This document shows, piece by piece, positions 42,436 through 53,615 of a stretch of 64,000 nucleotides of DNA (the first letter of the stretch is position 1; every line of letters begins with the position of its first letter). The notes under the pieces were generated by a model that ran no database searches, was not told the DNA's origin, and saw only the letters and a program-made list of their open reading frames with translations. Origin of the DNA: Stereum hirsutum FP-91666 SS1 (taxonomy: Eukaryota; Basidiomycota; Agaricomycetes; Russulales; Stereaceae); NCBI RefSeq assembly GCF_000264905.1, contig NW_006763132.1:2978023-3042022 (forward strand), read 5' to 3'. A program made the position numbers and the translations under genes.

Positions 42436-43369
42436 TCTGGTTAACCAGATCAGGGAATGAACAGGACCAGGCGACCAAATACACAGACCCGCAAGGGTCC
42501 CATTATATTCCGACGCCTCCTGTGACCTACGGTGCGAGGACACAGCGGTTGTCTACCCCAATAGAGTTTTCAGAAACGGGACAAAGACGGGATGAAGTGT
42601 TCGTACATACCAATGTCCACGATGTATAGTCTCATGCTTACCTATTCACTCGTCTATGCTACATATGTGAGTTTCTGCACCTTTCCGGCAAGGTTGACTC
42701 CCCAGAGCACGATTTTGAGCCGTAAGATTCGTCGTGTCGAGTCCAATAGTACTGGCGTGACGGCCGCTGAGAAAACAAACATAGCCCGAGAGTAGTAGAG
42801 GTAGATGTAGTTACATGGATTGCTTGTTACGGCTACTGTCTCTTCCTAGCAATCACACTTTGGTAGGTTGACAGACGATCAGTATGGTGGCGGTGTGGAA
42901 CAAGTTCGGGACCGGAAGAACGTGGGGTAGAGTGAAAATCTGGAGTAAAGTGGATGACGTCGCCAACGAATCATAAGCGAGTCGGCACCGCGATGATCGA
43001 CGACATCGACGACCGAACGCCTACCGACTTCACCCAACAGAAACTCTCGAGAATGTCGACGATAAATTTTGCAGTCGCAGAGAAGATGGGTGTCGAACAT
43101 GCCTGTTTGGGTGAGCTCTGCTCTGAAGGACTGGAACGCGTCGAGGCAACGGCCGAGGGGGACACCGCCACCAAGTTCCACATGCAGAGCCCTCCAACTC
43201 CACCACGAATCCATCCATTATCCACGACCTCTGACGACTTTTTATACCCACGCTATCACTGTTCTTTCTCTCTTTCATTACAAACTACTATCTGCAGCCA
43301 TATCTCGACGACTTCGACGACTTCGAACGACTGAGTCGGCTGCAACAACACTAAAAGCTCGAGCAGGCA
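42436..43369. other. Intergenic upstream of kelch gene
   Basis: An ATG-started frame of 126 codons at 42954-43334 is the best candidate, but it shows no family motif and ends only 36 bases before the kelch gene start, so it is more likely part of that promoter. Otherwise nothing seen. Confidence 0.4.
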
Positions 43370-46300
43370 ATGGTGCGAAGTCGAAGTCCTGGACGTCATC
43401 TTGGCACCCTTCTCTTGCTATCCTCATATCTCTGGGAGCGCGGTCGGACGAGTTATACGGCAGTATCTAGGTGCGCGTCAATACTTGTCAAAATGACAAT
43501 GAGGCTCACTAGTTTTACTTTTGGTCGGAAGATGGGGTCAAGCTGTTGCAGGTGTGTCACTGTTCCTTCGTTCGCTTTGAATTCGTATTTGCTTGCGCGC
43601 TCCAAAGCATGGGCGTGAAATGCAGGTGGCATGTTGATACATGCCATTATATTCCTCGGCCCCCGAGAGTACCCCTTCCTTATGGTGGTAGAATCCTCTC
43701 CGGAACCTTTCCCCTATCTGTACGAGAGAGGTTTGACCAACTGGCATGGCGTTCGTTCGCCGCTCCGAACCTCTGTACCTCATGGAATGGGTCCTAACTG
43801 ACATCGAGGCTTTCACTTGCCCATGCCTCTTTGCGTGCCATGACCTTGTCGGCAGCTCTCATGGCTTTCAACTTGTATGGACCAAAGTGTGGCCCACATA
43901 TCTATCTCAGTGCCACATGATCCTCGGAATGCGAATCTCCGTGTTTAGGATCAGATTGTGTCGTTCAAAGAAGCTCACTTTCTTCCCTTTAGTCGTAAAT
44001 GATGCATTCTTTGTTTATGGCGGACACACCGATCCCTACGATCAATACTCCTACACTTCCGCTCCCTGGTCTAACGACATCCTATACCTCTCCCTCTCCT
44101 CGACTTCTTTCGACCCAAACTCACCACCATGGGAATACGTTGGTGGCTCATCCAATACCTCCTTACCACAAGGTCCCGCCCTCTCCTGGCACACCCTCTC
44201 CGCCTTCACCATCTCCTCCAGCCTCGTCTTCGGCGGCAACACCGGCCCCAACTCCGACCAAGTCCTCCTTTCCCAATCCGATTCCGCTCTTCTCCTCAAC
44301 ACATACGACCGTCTCACGCCGAGCTGGACGGACGAATCGAACGGATGGGCAAACGAGCCTCAACGCCGGATGCGACATTCTGCGAGCTCGACGGGGGGTA
44401 AGATCTATATCGTGGGTGGCGAGAAGGCGGATGGGTCGATGACTGGGTTCGGGGACCATTATGTGTTCGATCCGAATGGACCTCAGTTCACGCAACTTCC
44501 GACGACGAATGGTCCCCCGGATATCTATGGACATGCGTCGATCGTGCTCCAGGACGGCCGACTGCTCGTTTTTGGAGGATACAGCCAGAGTGAGGGGAGG
44601 CTTGTGCCATTCAGTACCGTTTGGGCTCTGGACACGACGCAGTCAAGCTATGAGTGGGAACTTGTTGAGATCGATACGTCTAGCTTGCCGGGTGCGAGGA
44701 TGTCGTTTGCGGCGACTTTGCTCCCGGACGGTAGGATCGTGATTCAGGGCGGATGCGATTCGGCCTTTCAGAATAACTATAGTGACGGTTGGATACTCGA
44801 TACGTCCTCAAGTCCGATGGTTTGGAGCTCGGTGGGCGCGTTATCTGAGCTGGGAGGCAGACGAGACCATTTTGCGATCACGGCGGGGGACCAGGTCATT
44901 TTCGGCTTTGGTGCGTCTTCACGCCTCCTTCGCTCCTTCTCTCTCTCTCTCGTCCCCTTTCTCGTGGTTCTGACCTTCTATTGACACTTCCTATTTTTAA
45001 ACTTTAAACTATAGGTTACGCAGCGAACGGACCCGCAGACTCGGATCTCCATATCTGGAACCCCGATTCTGGGGCCTGGCAGCCGACTTATACTCCCGTG
45101 ACGTCCGTCCCAACACAGACGCTTCCTTCGCCCACGCAGACAGGTGGATCTGGTGCGACGACGACCGGTGGATCGGGATCGCAGACGACGGGTACGGGCG
45201 GGAGTGGTGGTGGGGGAAATACCTCTGGTGCCGCGGGGTCGACTGGAGCTGGGGCTGGGACTGGGACTGGGACGTCGGGTGCTGCTGGGTCGACTGGGAC
45301 TGGAACTGGAACGGCAGGCGGGGGAGGAGGAGGTGGCTCAGCGACGGGATCGAATGGAGTCGTGCCTACTAGCACGAGCACGGGTGGCGGTGGCGGTGGC
45401 GGTGGGAACGGGAACGGAAATGGTGGAGATCCAGCAAGTTCATCTTCCCGCACACGACACACAACAGCCATAGTCATCGGCACCGTCTTTGGAATCATCG
45501 GTCTCGTGCTCGGCGCTTTACTCATCTACTGGTTTCTCCGACGCCATCGTCAACGGAAGGGCCCACTTCATCTTTTCAGTCCCTTGGACAATCCCGATCG
45601 CGATGAGGAGGAAGGCGAGTCACCGCAATCGCCGCATGTTCCTTATGGGATCCCGATGGCCGGCGCGGCGGATGCGAATCGTGGGGCTGAGGCGGAGGGA
45701 GAGAAGAGGAGGTTTTCGGCGGAGAGGTTGCTTCCTGGCCCGTTGCGCGTTTTGGCGGCGGTGGGGATCGGGAGGAGGCAGGCATCGACTGGTGTGAGAA
45801 GGGAGAGGAGGGACATGTTGGCGGATGAGGACAGGAGTTTTGTGTGGAGCGAGGGGAGTCGTAGTGGGCGGAGTGGAAGGAGCGGGAGGAGTGGCAGGAG
45901 GTCGAGGATCGAGAGGGAGGGAAGTGGGGGCAGTTCGAGTTATAGAGGAAGTACGAGGAGCGCGAGCGCGAGGCTGAAGGGGACGTTCGCGGGGATGGTC
46001 AGTGGGTCTTGGGCTTCATTTAAGGCGCTTGGGCTTGGACGAGGAGGGGGCAGTGGGAAGTCGAGGGATGCGAGTGGGGCGAGTGAGTGGGATGAGAAGT
46101 ATGGAGGGGAGATGTTTTCGGACGAGGTGGCGCTGATCACGGAACCGCTTCGCAATTTAGGGGAGGAAGGGGACACAGTGGAGAGGCCGAGGGGTGGATG
46201 GAGGACGTCGACTCATGAGAAGATGCCATCAGGGTCTTTTGGGCCGTATACGGATCCGTTCGCGGACCAGGACGCAGAGTTCGAGCTTTTACATGATGCT

Positions 46301-47533
46301 GGGTCAGAGATGGACAGTGAGGATGGAGCCAGCAGTAGCGTTGTCGTTCCTAGCGCCCTGGGGAACAGACCGCCACACCCTTCTATCCGGACTGCACTAC
46401 CTCCCACAGGCGACTTCGTGCCGATGTCACCTCTCATCGAGCAAGCGTCACAAAAGAGTGGCGAGCTTGGTTCGTCCTCTGAAAACCGGCATTCGTCGTC
46501 GGTGCACCTCGATACTTCTCGTTCGTCACACGAAGCATCAAGATCTCCGAGACCTTCATCCATTTTCGACGCTAATCCTTCCTCCGCTGGCAGTCCCGTT
46601 CGTCGCTCAGATTCGTGGTGGTCCAAGCTCTCTGCGAACTCCCTTCTCAATCGGAACAGCAGCGCCAATAAAGGCGGATTCTTCGAGTTCCGTGATCCTA
46701 ATCCTCCGCCACGTCTTAACCCAATCGAAGAGTCACTCTATTCCAAATCACCAGAATCGCCGACGTCGAAGTCGAACAGCAGGCAGGCATCGGGAGATAC
46801 TGGTATCCCTGTTCGTCGTCAACAATCGATCTACGCAGCCTATGGCCACGGAAAATCAGTATCGTCCCTTCAGACGGCCAATTCTGAGACTATCGAACGT
46901 GCGGTGGGGTCGATGGCGATCGTCCAGCGCGACGCTACGATGGACTCGCAGTCTACACAGAGCCCGTTCGGGGATGATTTCGGAGAAGTGGCGGGACTTA
47001 GCCGGGCTGGCACTGGTACTGGTGGCTCTAGAGACAGGCTGAAGCTCGTGAGGAACGATCCGTCGCAGATCTCTGAAATCTCGAGGACGGATAGCGAACA
47101 GACTTCTGGGACGCAAGGGACGGATGAACCTCCACCACCACCCCCACTTGTTACCTCTCCACTCGACATCAACGTTCAGAACCACTCCGCGTTCGCTCGT
47201 CAGCCCTCGGCTTTCGATCATCCCTTGGCTCCGTCCGGACCAAGGCAACTATCGACCTATCAACCTAGTTCTGTAGCTGGACCGTCCTCGTCTCTCATCA
47301 ACGCAGGCCCTACTTCTCCTGGAGTGAGAGATAGGGCGAGAGCGTATGAGAGACGGTTGTCACATGAGGTCCCGAAGAGCCCGCCTCCCTTGACCAATAC
47401 GAAGAGGTATGAGGAGAGGGTGGGGCCGAGGCCGGTTGTGAGGTATGGGTTGGTGCCGAAGCCTGCGTTGTTTGTTGCTAATCCGGATGGGAGGAATGTG
47501 TCGACGGATACGTTGGCGGGAGGTGGGAAGTGA
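43370..47533 (+). CDS. Kelch-repeat membrane protein with long cytoplasmic tail
   Basis: Predicted cell-surface kelch beta-propeller with one membrane span; function unknown, perhaps sensing or wall-associated. Exon 1 (ATG 43370) encodes a signal peptide, RHLGTLLLLSSYLWERG. A tiny exon gives WGQAVA and, after a 440-base intron, the next joins as VVNDAFFVYGGHTDPYDQYS. Kelch-like GG motifs recur: LVFGGNTGP, IYIVGGEKADGS, LLVFGGYSQ, IVIQGGCDSA, VIFGFGYAANGP, with an intron at about 44911-45013. Then come a Gly/Thr/Ser-rich stalk (45100-45430) and a TM helix TAIVIGTVFGIIGLVLGALL (about 45465-45530) with a stop-transfer RRHRQRKG. About 660 cytoplasmic residues follow, rich in Ser, Arg and Pro, with an RSGRSGRSGRSGRR repeat near 45860-45900, ending STDTLAGGGK at 47533. 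The large 3' exon is one uninterrupted frame. Confidence 0.85.
45140..45430 (+). repeat. Gly/Thr-rich low-complexity stalk
   Basis: GGN-type trinucleotide-rich sequence inside the kelch gene encoding GTGTGT, SGGGGN and GGGGGG runs between the propeller and the membrane helix. It creates long false antisense frames full of Pro and Val. Confidence 0.7.
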
Positions 47534-49043
47534 TCTTTTCTGTCTTTCTTGTTTCTAGGCATCTGCCTCGCATACACGCGTGTATCCGTCGTCTCCTTCA
47601 TCCTGCTTCACATCCACATCTAGACCTCATCTGTCTGCCCTTTTTAGCTTTGCGATCTTGTTCTGTTGACTGACCTTTACGCTGTTTGCTTGTTTCTTCT
47701 TCTTTTTTATGGTTTTATTGTTGCGGGCTATGCTTATTCGTTCTTTTCGACCGTTGACGAACTCTTCATGACACGTTCACGACTCTTGCTGTCTTTGCTT
47801 CCGCTTTATATCCCTACTATTATCCTCTTGACCCCCGAGTCCGTGACTGTGACTGTTTGACCACCTACTAGCATGATACCTTACGATCATTGTACGATCT
47901 ATTCTTCCTATATTTTTTTTTTCAAATCTTGTGTGGGCTTTGGCTGTGCTGATATTGTGTATGTAGGACTCGTTACTGTACAATGCTGGACTGTTACTTG
48001 CTTACTGTGTTTACCCCTCTCTCACCCCCTACCTTCCGGTTGGCGCATTCGTTGTACACATGTAGAACTTACCGTCGACACACTCTAGATCATACTCGCA
48101 GTCTAGCTATAGCATGTATATGATCCAACAAACAATGTTTGTATAGCCAGTATGCATGCAGTAGCTTGTAGTATAGTGTCTGCCGATTGTTGTTTGCGGA
48201 AATGCTCGAGGACCGCGGCGTAGGGTCTGAGGGTTTTTGCTGAGCATCGCCTTCAGGCGCTAAAGGTGCGTCTCGTACGCTTTTCCATATCCTCTTGTCT
48301 CACTGCTTTGACTGCCTTTTCTCCTGGGTGGTTGATACGCTCTCCGGTATAACTCCTGGTCGCTTTTCACAGGCAAGTCTATTTTTGGAGAGACTTTGTC
48401 CGATGTTTAGGGTATGTTCAAATAGGTCCGCGTATGCCATGTTGTTCAACGTTCCTTTCCTTCCTCTTCCGATCTGGACCTCGTCATGCATAGGCTTTCT
48501 TTTTGAAACTCTGTGTCGATCCTTGGCAGTTTTAGGTTGGCAAAAGGTTCGACCGGTCTGGGGTACTCGCGCAGATCGTGGAATTGTACTGCGCACAACC
48601 TCGCAGATCACAGGAAGGAGACACGGCTCTGCGCCAAAATGCGTAGCAATCCGTATGAGCCCATCTTTCGTTCTATTAGTTTTATCTGATAGGCAGAGCT
48701 AACATGTCTAGGAGCTCGGAAAATCAGTGATCAATGCTATGAAGCAACACGGACCATCATGTTCGAGAGGAGGCAACCAGGTCATCTTCCTCCAAGAACT
48801 TCCGCGTATCACGCATTTCGTCGGCAGTTTATGGAAGGAAGGACGGGTCTGCACCAGCGGACCCCTAACTTCGCCAGCTTCTCTCGGCCGACTTCATCGT
48901 GCATTAACTGCAACATCATCATACCCCTCAACCTCCCAAGTCATGCGCAGCTGCGTCGAAGCTGCGCGTAGTACCAGCTTTTCGGAACAATTCCTCTCGA
49001 GCTATGCAGCGAGTTTGCTTAAATACTTAAGGGTAGGGCGTCC
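47534..49043. other. Intergenic, 3' flank of kelch gene and upstream of tannase gene
   Basis: CT- and T-rich 3' flank to about 47960. Frames at 48295-48702 and 48727-49224 have no motifs I recognise. A TATA-like site lies at 49019. Confidence 0.4.
49019..49028 (+). promoter_or_regulatory. TATA-like element of tannase-family gene
   Basis: TTAAATACTT lies only 25 bases before the first possible ATG (49044) but about 75 before the next in-frame ATG (49095). This spacing favours the second ATG as the real start, since transcription normally begins about 30 or more bases after TATA. Confidence 0.4.
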
Positions 49044-49094
49044 ATGCTGCTACTTTCCGTACTCTTGTTCATCGTCGCTTGGGTTCATCTCACT

Positions 49095-51563
49095 ATGGCA
49101 CCCTCCTCGCACTCTCCGTCTTACTTTGCTCTATTGGCTACTGTGCTTCCTCTCATTGTCCGTTCCGACGCATTTCACACTCGAGATGATACTTCGACGT
49201 GCTCAGGCCTCGCTTCTGCTCTAAGCAGCAACACAACATTTACCGTCACAAATGCGACGTACTACGCTGCTAATGCGAGCATCGACACCAGTACCACCGG
49301 GGGTAGCGATACTGGAGCTGGTGGTGCTGCTACGTTCTCTGGCCTACCTGCTTTCTGTCGTTAGTATTCTTTTCCGCTTGTAGCGATTACTCTTAACCTG
49401 TCTTGACATTCATGTTGACGGAGACATAACTTCTCTTTGAATAGGTGTACAGCTCGACCTGAATACGTATAACGGTTCCAACGCAACAGCAGAGGTCTGG
49501 TTGCCAGATTCCAGCAGCTGGAGTGGTCGCTTCCTTGCTGTTGGTGGTGGCGGTCTGGAAGGCTCTAGTGAGACTCAATTTTGCACCTCCAGGGTCTAGC
49601 GTCCGGGAACAAACGAATGCTCATGACGGTCATCCTTCTAGTAAACTACCAGGCTCTCGCCTACAGTGGTCTCAACCAAAGCTTTGCGGCTGTCAGCACA
49701 AACGCCGGACACGATTCATCAGAGGACATGATTTGGTGGACTTCTAATCCCGTACGTCATGCATTCGTGACCGGTTCCACATTCTGAGAACAGCTTGACT
49801 GACGTAGTCATTTCACAACGCTAGGATGCAGTCATTGATTTCGGTTGGCGTGCTATGCATACGGCCGTCGACTCTGGCAAGACGGTTGTTTCCAACTATT
49901 ATGGCTCTTCGGCGAACAAATCATACTACACTGGTTGCTCTGACGGTGGAAGACAAGGGTACGCACGTCACTTCCACTGGACGATCTCGCTGTAACTGAC
50001 CCGCCTCGTTCGGCAATCCAGCTTGCAGTCTTTCCAGATGTTCCCAGAGGACTTTGATGGCGTCGTTGTCGGTTCTCCAGCCGCCTGGCTGTAAGGCGTT
50101 CAACTCTGCAGCTTTCCTTCGTATTTGATGGCTAATGTCTCAACGTATACCCCTTCCCCAGGTCCCACCAGCAAGCTTGGTCCATCTGGATGACGAAGCA
50201 TGTATTCCCTGTAAATGGTTCATCTTGGATTCCGAGCGACATGTGGAGCGTTATCGGCGACGAGGTCATCAAGCAATGTGACACCATTGATGGGGTATGT
50301 AGCTTCTCAACATAGTCCGTCGTATTTTTCAGTTGATTCAAGTCATCTTGCTATCCAGGTCGCCGATGGTATCATCAACGACCCTTGGCGCTGCTAGTAT
50401 GTGATTTATTTCGATAGAGGTCTTTTCGGAGTACTGACAGCTGCAATGTGTCTATGTAGCTTCCGTCCTGAGACTTTGGCCTGCCGCTCCAACTCGACTG
50501 ACTCATGCTTGACAAGCGATCAAATCGATGCCTTGAACAAGATCTACCACCCTTGGATCGACGTCAACCAAACCTGTACGTCGTCAGAGCTTCTCTCTCC
50601 ACTGCATACACATGCAAATTATAACAACTCGTCGGATTGTAGACGTCTTCGATGGCTACTTACCTGGTGGCGAGGCCCAATATGACAGCGTCCACCTGGC
50701 CTCCACCGCCCCGGACAGCATCGGCCTCGACTTCTTTGAATACTTGGTCTACAACGATACCAACTGGGACTGGCAGACACTCACTTATGCCGATGCTGTG
50801 TTCTTTGAAGAGCTCAACCCGGGACAGATGATCGCGAACAGCCATGACCTGACGGAGTTCGCTGGCGAGTCGCATAACGGAAAGGTTCGCTTTTAAGTTT
50901 TAACGATCGACAACGCCCGGTATTTCTCTGCTGACCTTTGATATGCTTCAATCGACGTAGGTTATCCATTTCGTGGGACTCGGCGATCCCAACATTTCCC
51001 CTGGCCAATCGGTAAGTGTTAATTCTATGAGCGTGGATGGAAATGCCATTGTGGCTCTCCTAATTCATGGTCTCGGTGCGCGTGGCTGATGAATAATATT
51101 GTAGTTACACTACTACCGTCAAGTCGAGCAATACATGAACTTAAACTCCGACCTCGATATCGATGACTATTATCGCTTCTTCCCTGTTCCCGGAATGGCT
51201 CACTGCAGGTGATTTTCTCCTCTCCATCCTCGGTCGCGCTTCTCCTACTCTATGATGCAGAATCACTAACGAGAGTATCATGTCACTTCCAGCGGTGGTA
51301 TCGGTGCCAATGCATTCGGGGCTGCAGACACTAGCTCTGCCACTCCCCCCCTCGCTTTCGACGCAGACCACAGCGCCTTGCTCGCCATGGTGCAGTGGGT
51401 TGAGGAAGGTATCGCGCCGTCAAAGATAATCGCCACCAAATACGTTGACGATGACTCCTCGAACGGTGTCAACTTCACGAGACCTATATGTATGTACCCG
51501 CAAGAGATCACATACACTGGAAACGGGAGCATTTGGAACGCCACCAACTTTGATTGTGAGTGA
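49095..51563 (+). CDS. Tannase/feruloyl esterase family protein, secreted
   Basis: Serine esterase that cleaves ester links of phenolic acids (tannins or feruloylated wall sugars). Signal peptide from ATG 49095: SYFALLATVLPLIVRSDA; an in-frame ATG at 49044 would add another hydrophobic stretch. Many short introns. Family blocks: VQLDLNTYNGSNATAEVWLP, FLAVGGGGLEGS joined to INYQALAYSGL (intron about 49569-49638, GTGAGA...TCTAG), TNAGHDSSED, DAVIDFGWRAMH, then the nucleophile Ser in YYTGCSDGGRQG (about 49945). Next are EDFDGVVVGSPAAWL, DGVADGIINDP, FVGLGDPNISPGQS with the likely Asp, and FFPVPGMAHCSGG with the His and its neighbouring Cys. It ends NGSIWNATNFDCE, stop at 51563. Cys residues before the Ser and after the His fit the family's paired disulfide. 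Looks intact. Confidence 0.88.
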
Positions 51564-52043
51564 AGGAGATCGTGTTGTTTAGCAGTCATTGGTGTCGGCG
51601 CTCTCTTTGTGTATACCCGTTATAGCAGTCTAATATGTCACAATCATGTCTCTGCCTCTTCGTTCTTTCGTTACTGACCATGGATGGGAAGGATCCCCGG
51701 AGTCTATACTGTCACGGAAACCTGTTGTTGGCTATTAGTCTGAATTCTGAAGCTCACTCGCCCTACATATATTACAAAATGAAATCGCCAATGATCGACG
51801 GCACTGGTTACCAAGGCCCGCTTCGCACAGATCTGTTAAGAGAAAAATACAAATGATATTCTCACGATAAATCGAGACTATTCTGAGTCAACGCAGGCCA
51901 CATATGTACATAACATCGAAAATATCTCCGGGTATTCATCTAGGTGGTCGCAATATCGCCGGTTGAGTGTACTGGTTGTGGTGAGTGGTACAACGAAAGT
52001 AAAAGTACAAAAGGCGACACGAATCATAACGCGACGAAAACAG
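51564..52043. other. Convergent intergenic
   Basis: Between the tannase-family gene and the minus-strand gene at 52044. A 73-codon frame at 51635 has no recognisable content. Confidence 0.4.
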
Positions 52044-52700
52044 CTAGTATTGGAAATCCATGCCTGAGTTACCTGTGGTGGCAATCAGGTGAGTGTCTCT
52101 ATACTCCCTTCCTTCCGACATATCCTCGTCCCGGGCTTCATCCATCACTTTAAGAGCGGTGCTGGGGAATGGTCCTGGTCTGTCGCCGATGGGTTCGGTC
52201 AAGAATTTGACCAGGTCACAGACACAAGTGATGCAATTGCCGCCAATAGCAACCTTCGGCGACCACCGTTTACCCACCTCTGCAAGCGATTCGCGCTCTG
52301 CACCGGTCAAAGATGCAAGTACCCTCAGCTTCCATTGCTTTTGCGGTCAAATATCTGATAAGTCATAACACATTTACATCGTCGAAAGGCAGCATAAGCT
52401 CACCTTTGCTGTGTGACTATCGCGTGGCTTGAAAGAGAACCTGTATTTGAATTCCCTCGGATTGGTTGATGGATTGCGTACTTCCATAATCTTGAAGCCG
52501 ATGTGTTCAGTAGAGGCTGATAGCGCGGTCGTTTCAGGCGCATAGGCGTGCCATACGATAGACCAGTGAAGGGCGCCATTGAAACGATAGACAGCGAGGT
52601 AGATAGGGAGTTTCTCCTCGATACGGGCATCTTTCGCGGTAACTTGACGCAGAGTGGTATCATCGACGGCGGGGTTCCAGAACATAATGGATTGGGCCAT
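52044..52700 (-). CDS. Small protein, possibly papain-like (His-Trp / Asn-Cys signature)
   Basis: Two or more exons. ATG 52700 opens MAQSIMFWNPAVDD, then LPIYLAVYRFNGALHWSIVW and, after an intron of about 75 bases ending near 52330 (GTGAGC...GGAAG), RVLASLTGAERESL, WSPKVAIGGNCITCVCDLVK and ALKVMDEARDED, ending GNSGMDFQY at 52044. I cannot assign a named family with certainty. The His-Trp in a predicted first strand followed much later by an Asn-Cys at the start of a helix is the order seen in permuted NlpC/LRAT-type papain-like proteins, and I recall similar small basidiomycete proteins with HWALFV and NCQDWV. This role is inference. No signal peptide. Located just left of the repeat cluster. 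Confidence 0.55.
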
Positions 52701-52904
52701 GGTCAACGGCTTCAAGAAGAGTATAGGCTATACATTTTACAAAGTACATATTAGCAATTCTGACCGAGACCCCAATGTCACTTATGGAAAGACACTTACT
52801 GATGATAGGTGTAGTACACTTGGAGGTACCTTCAATGCGGAGTGAGGGAGAGAATCAAGTGCGGGTGAGGAAAGCTGACCACAACGAACCCACTACTTAT
52901 ATAC

Positions 52905-53280
52905 CGTGTGTTCCGAGTATTATGCTTCGGTCAGCACAATAGACTTCGCGTATCAAACACTTGTACACGCCACTGACTCGACGAGGCGTTCTGTATTGTA
53001 CCTATATTCAGCACAACAGGCAATCAGCAGCTTGTTATGCCTCAGTCAGCACAGTAAACTTCGCGTGTCGAACAAGGCTTGTACACGCCACTGACCCCAC
53101 GAGGCGTTCTGTATCGTACCTACATCGAGTACAACAGGCAATCAGCAGCTTGTTATGCCTCAGTCAGAACAATAAACTTCGCGTGTCAAACACTGTTGTA
53201 CCCAATAACTTACTTTCCTTCCTTCAAGCCGAGTCGTACACGCCATTGACACTGTACTAAGTATACCTACATTTAGCAAG
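52905..53280 (+). repeat. Tandem ~115-119-base repeats, cluster A
   Basis: Three units start at about 52921, 53036 and 53155. Each has GCCTCAGTCAGCACAATAAA, CTTCGCGTGTCAAACAC, TTGTACACGCCACTGAC, CGAGGCGTTCTGTATTGTAC and CAACAGGCAATCAGCAGC in order, with a few substitutions. The third unit is interrupted by about 40 unrelated bases, then resumes with TCGTACACGCCATTGACAC. The same repeat recurs at 55838-56190. Confidence 0.85.
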
Positions 53281-53615
53281 ACGATCAGAAGCCCCGTAGT
53301 CTGAACTTCTGTGGGCTACGATACTCGTACGACGAACCGTACACGACCTGAACGACTGGAGTGGCACTGCTAACCTGAACATCATCTAGAGTTATTGAGC
53401 TAGTGCTGCATGCAAGTGCTGGGCTCCGGAACCCAAACCGACGGACGGAATCGCTGCCACAGATTTGCAATAATAAGGAAGTACTAGTGGGCCCAGTAGA
53501 AAGATGTCAGTCGCTAGGTTCAAGAGTATGTATCCCCATTTGAAAAGATGCCTTTGTGACCAACAAGTCCGAAGCCGTCTATTGTACACTTTTCGGGACG
53601 CCCCGAAACAATAGA

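Noticed and set aside
42954..43334. 126-codon ATG-started plus-strand frame upstream of the kelch gene
   Set aside because: No motif, a competing frame on each strand, and it ends 36 bases before the kelch start codon, so it is probably promoter sequence.
45088..45525. Minus-strand Pro/Val/Ala-rich open frame opposite the kelch gene
   Set aside because: It is the antisense shadow of the Gly/Thr-rich stalk; codon periodicity and domains support the plus strand.
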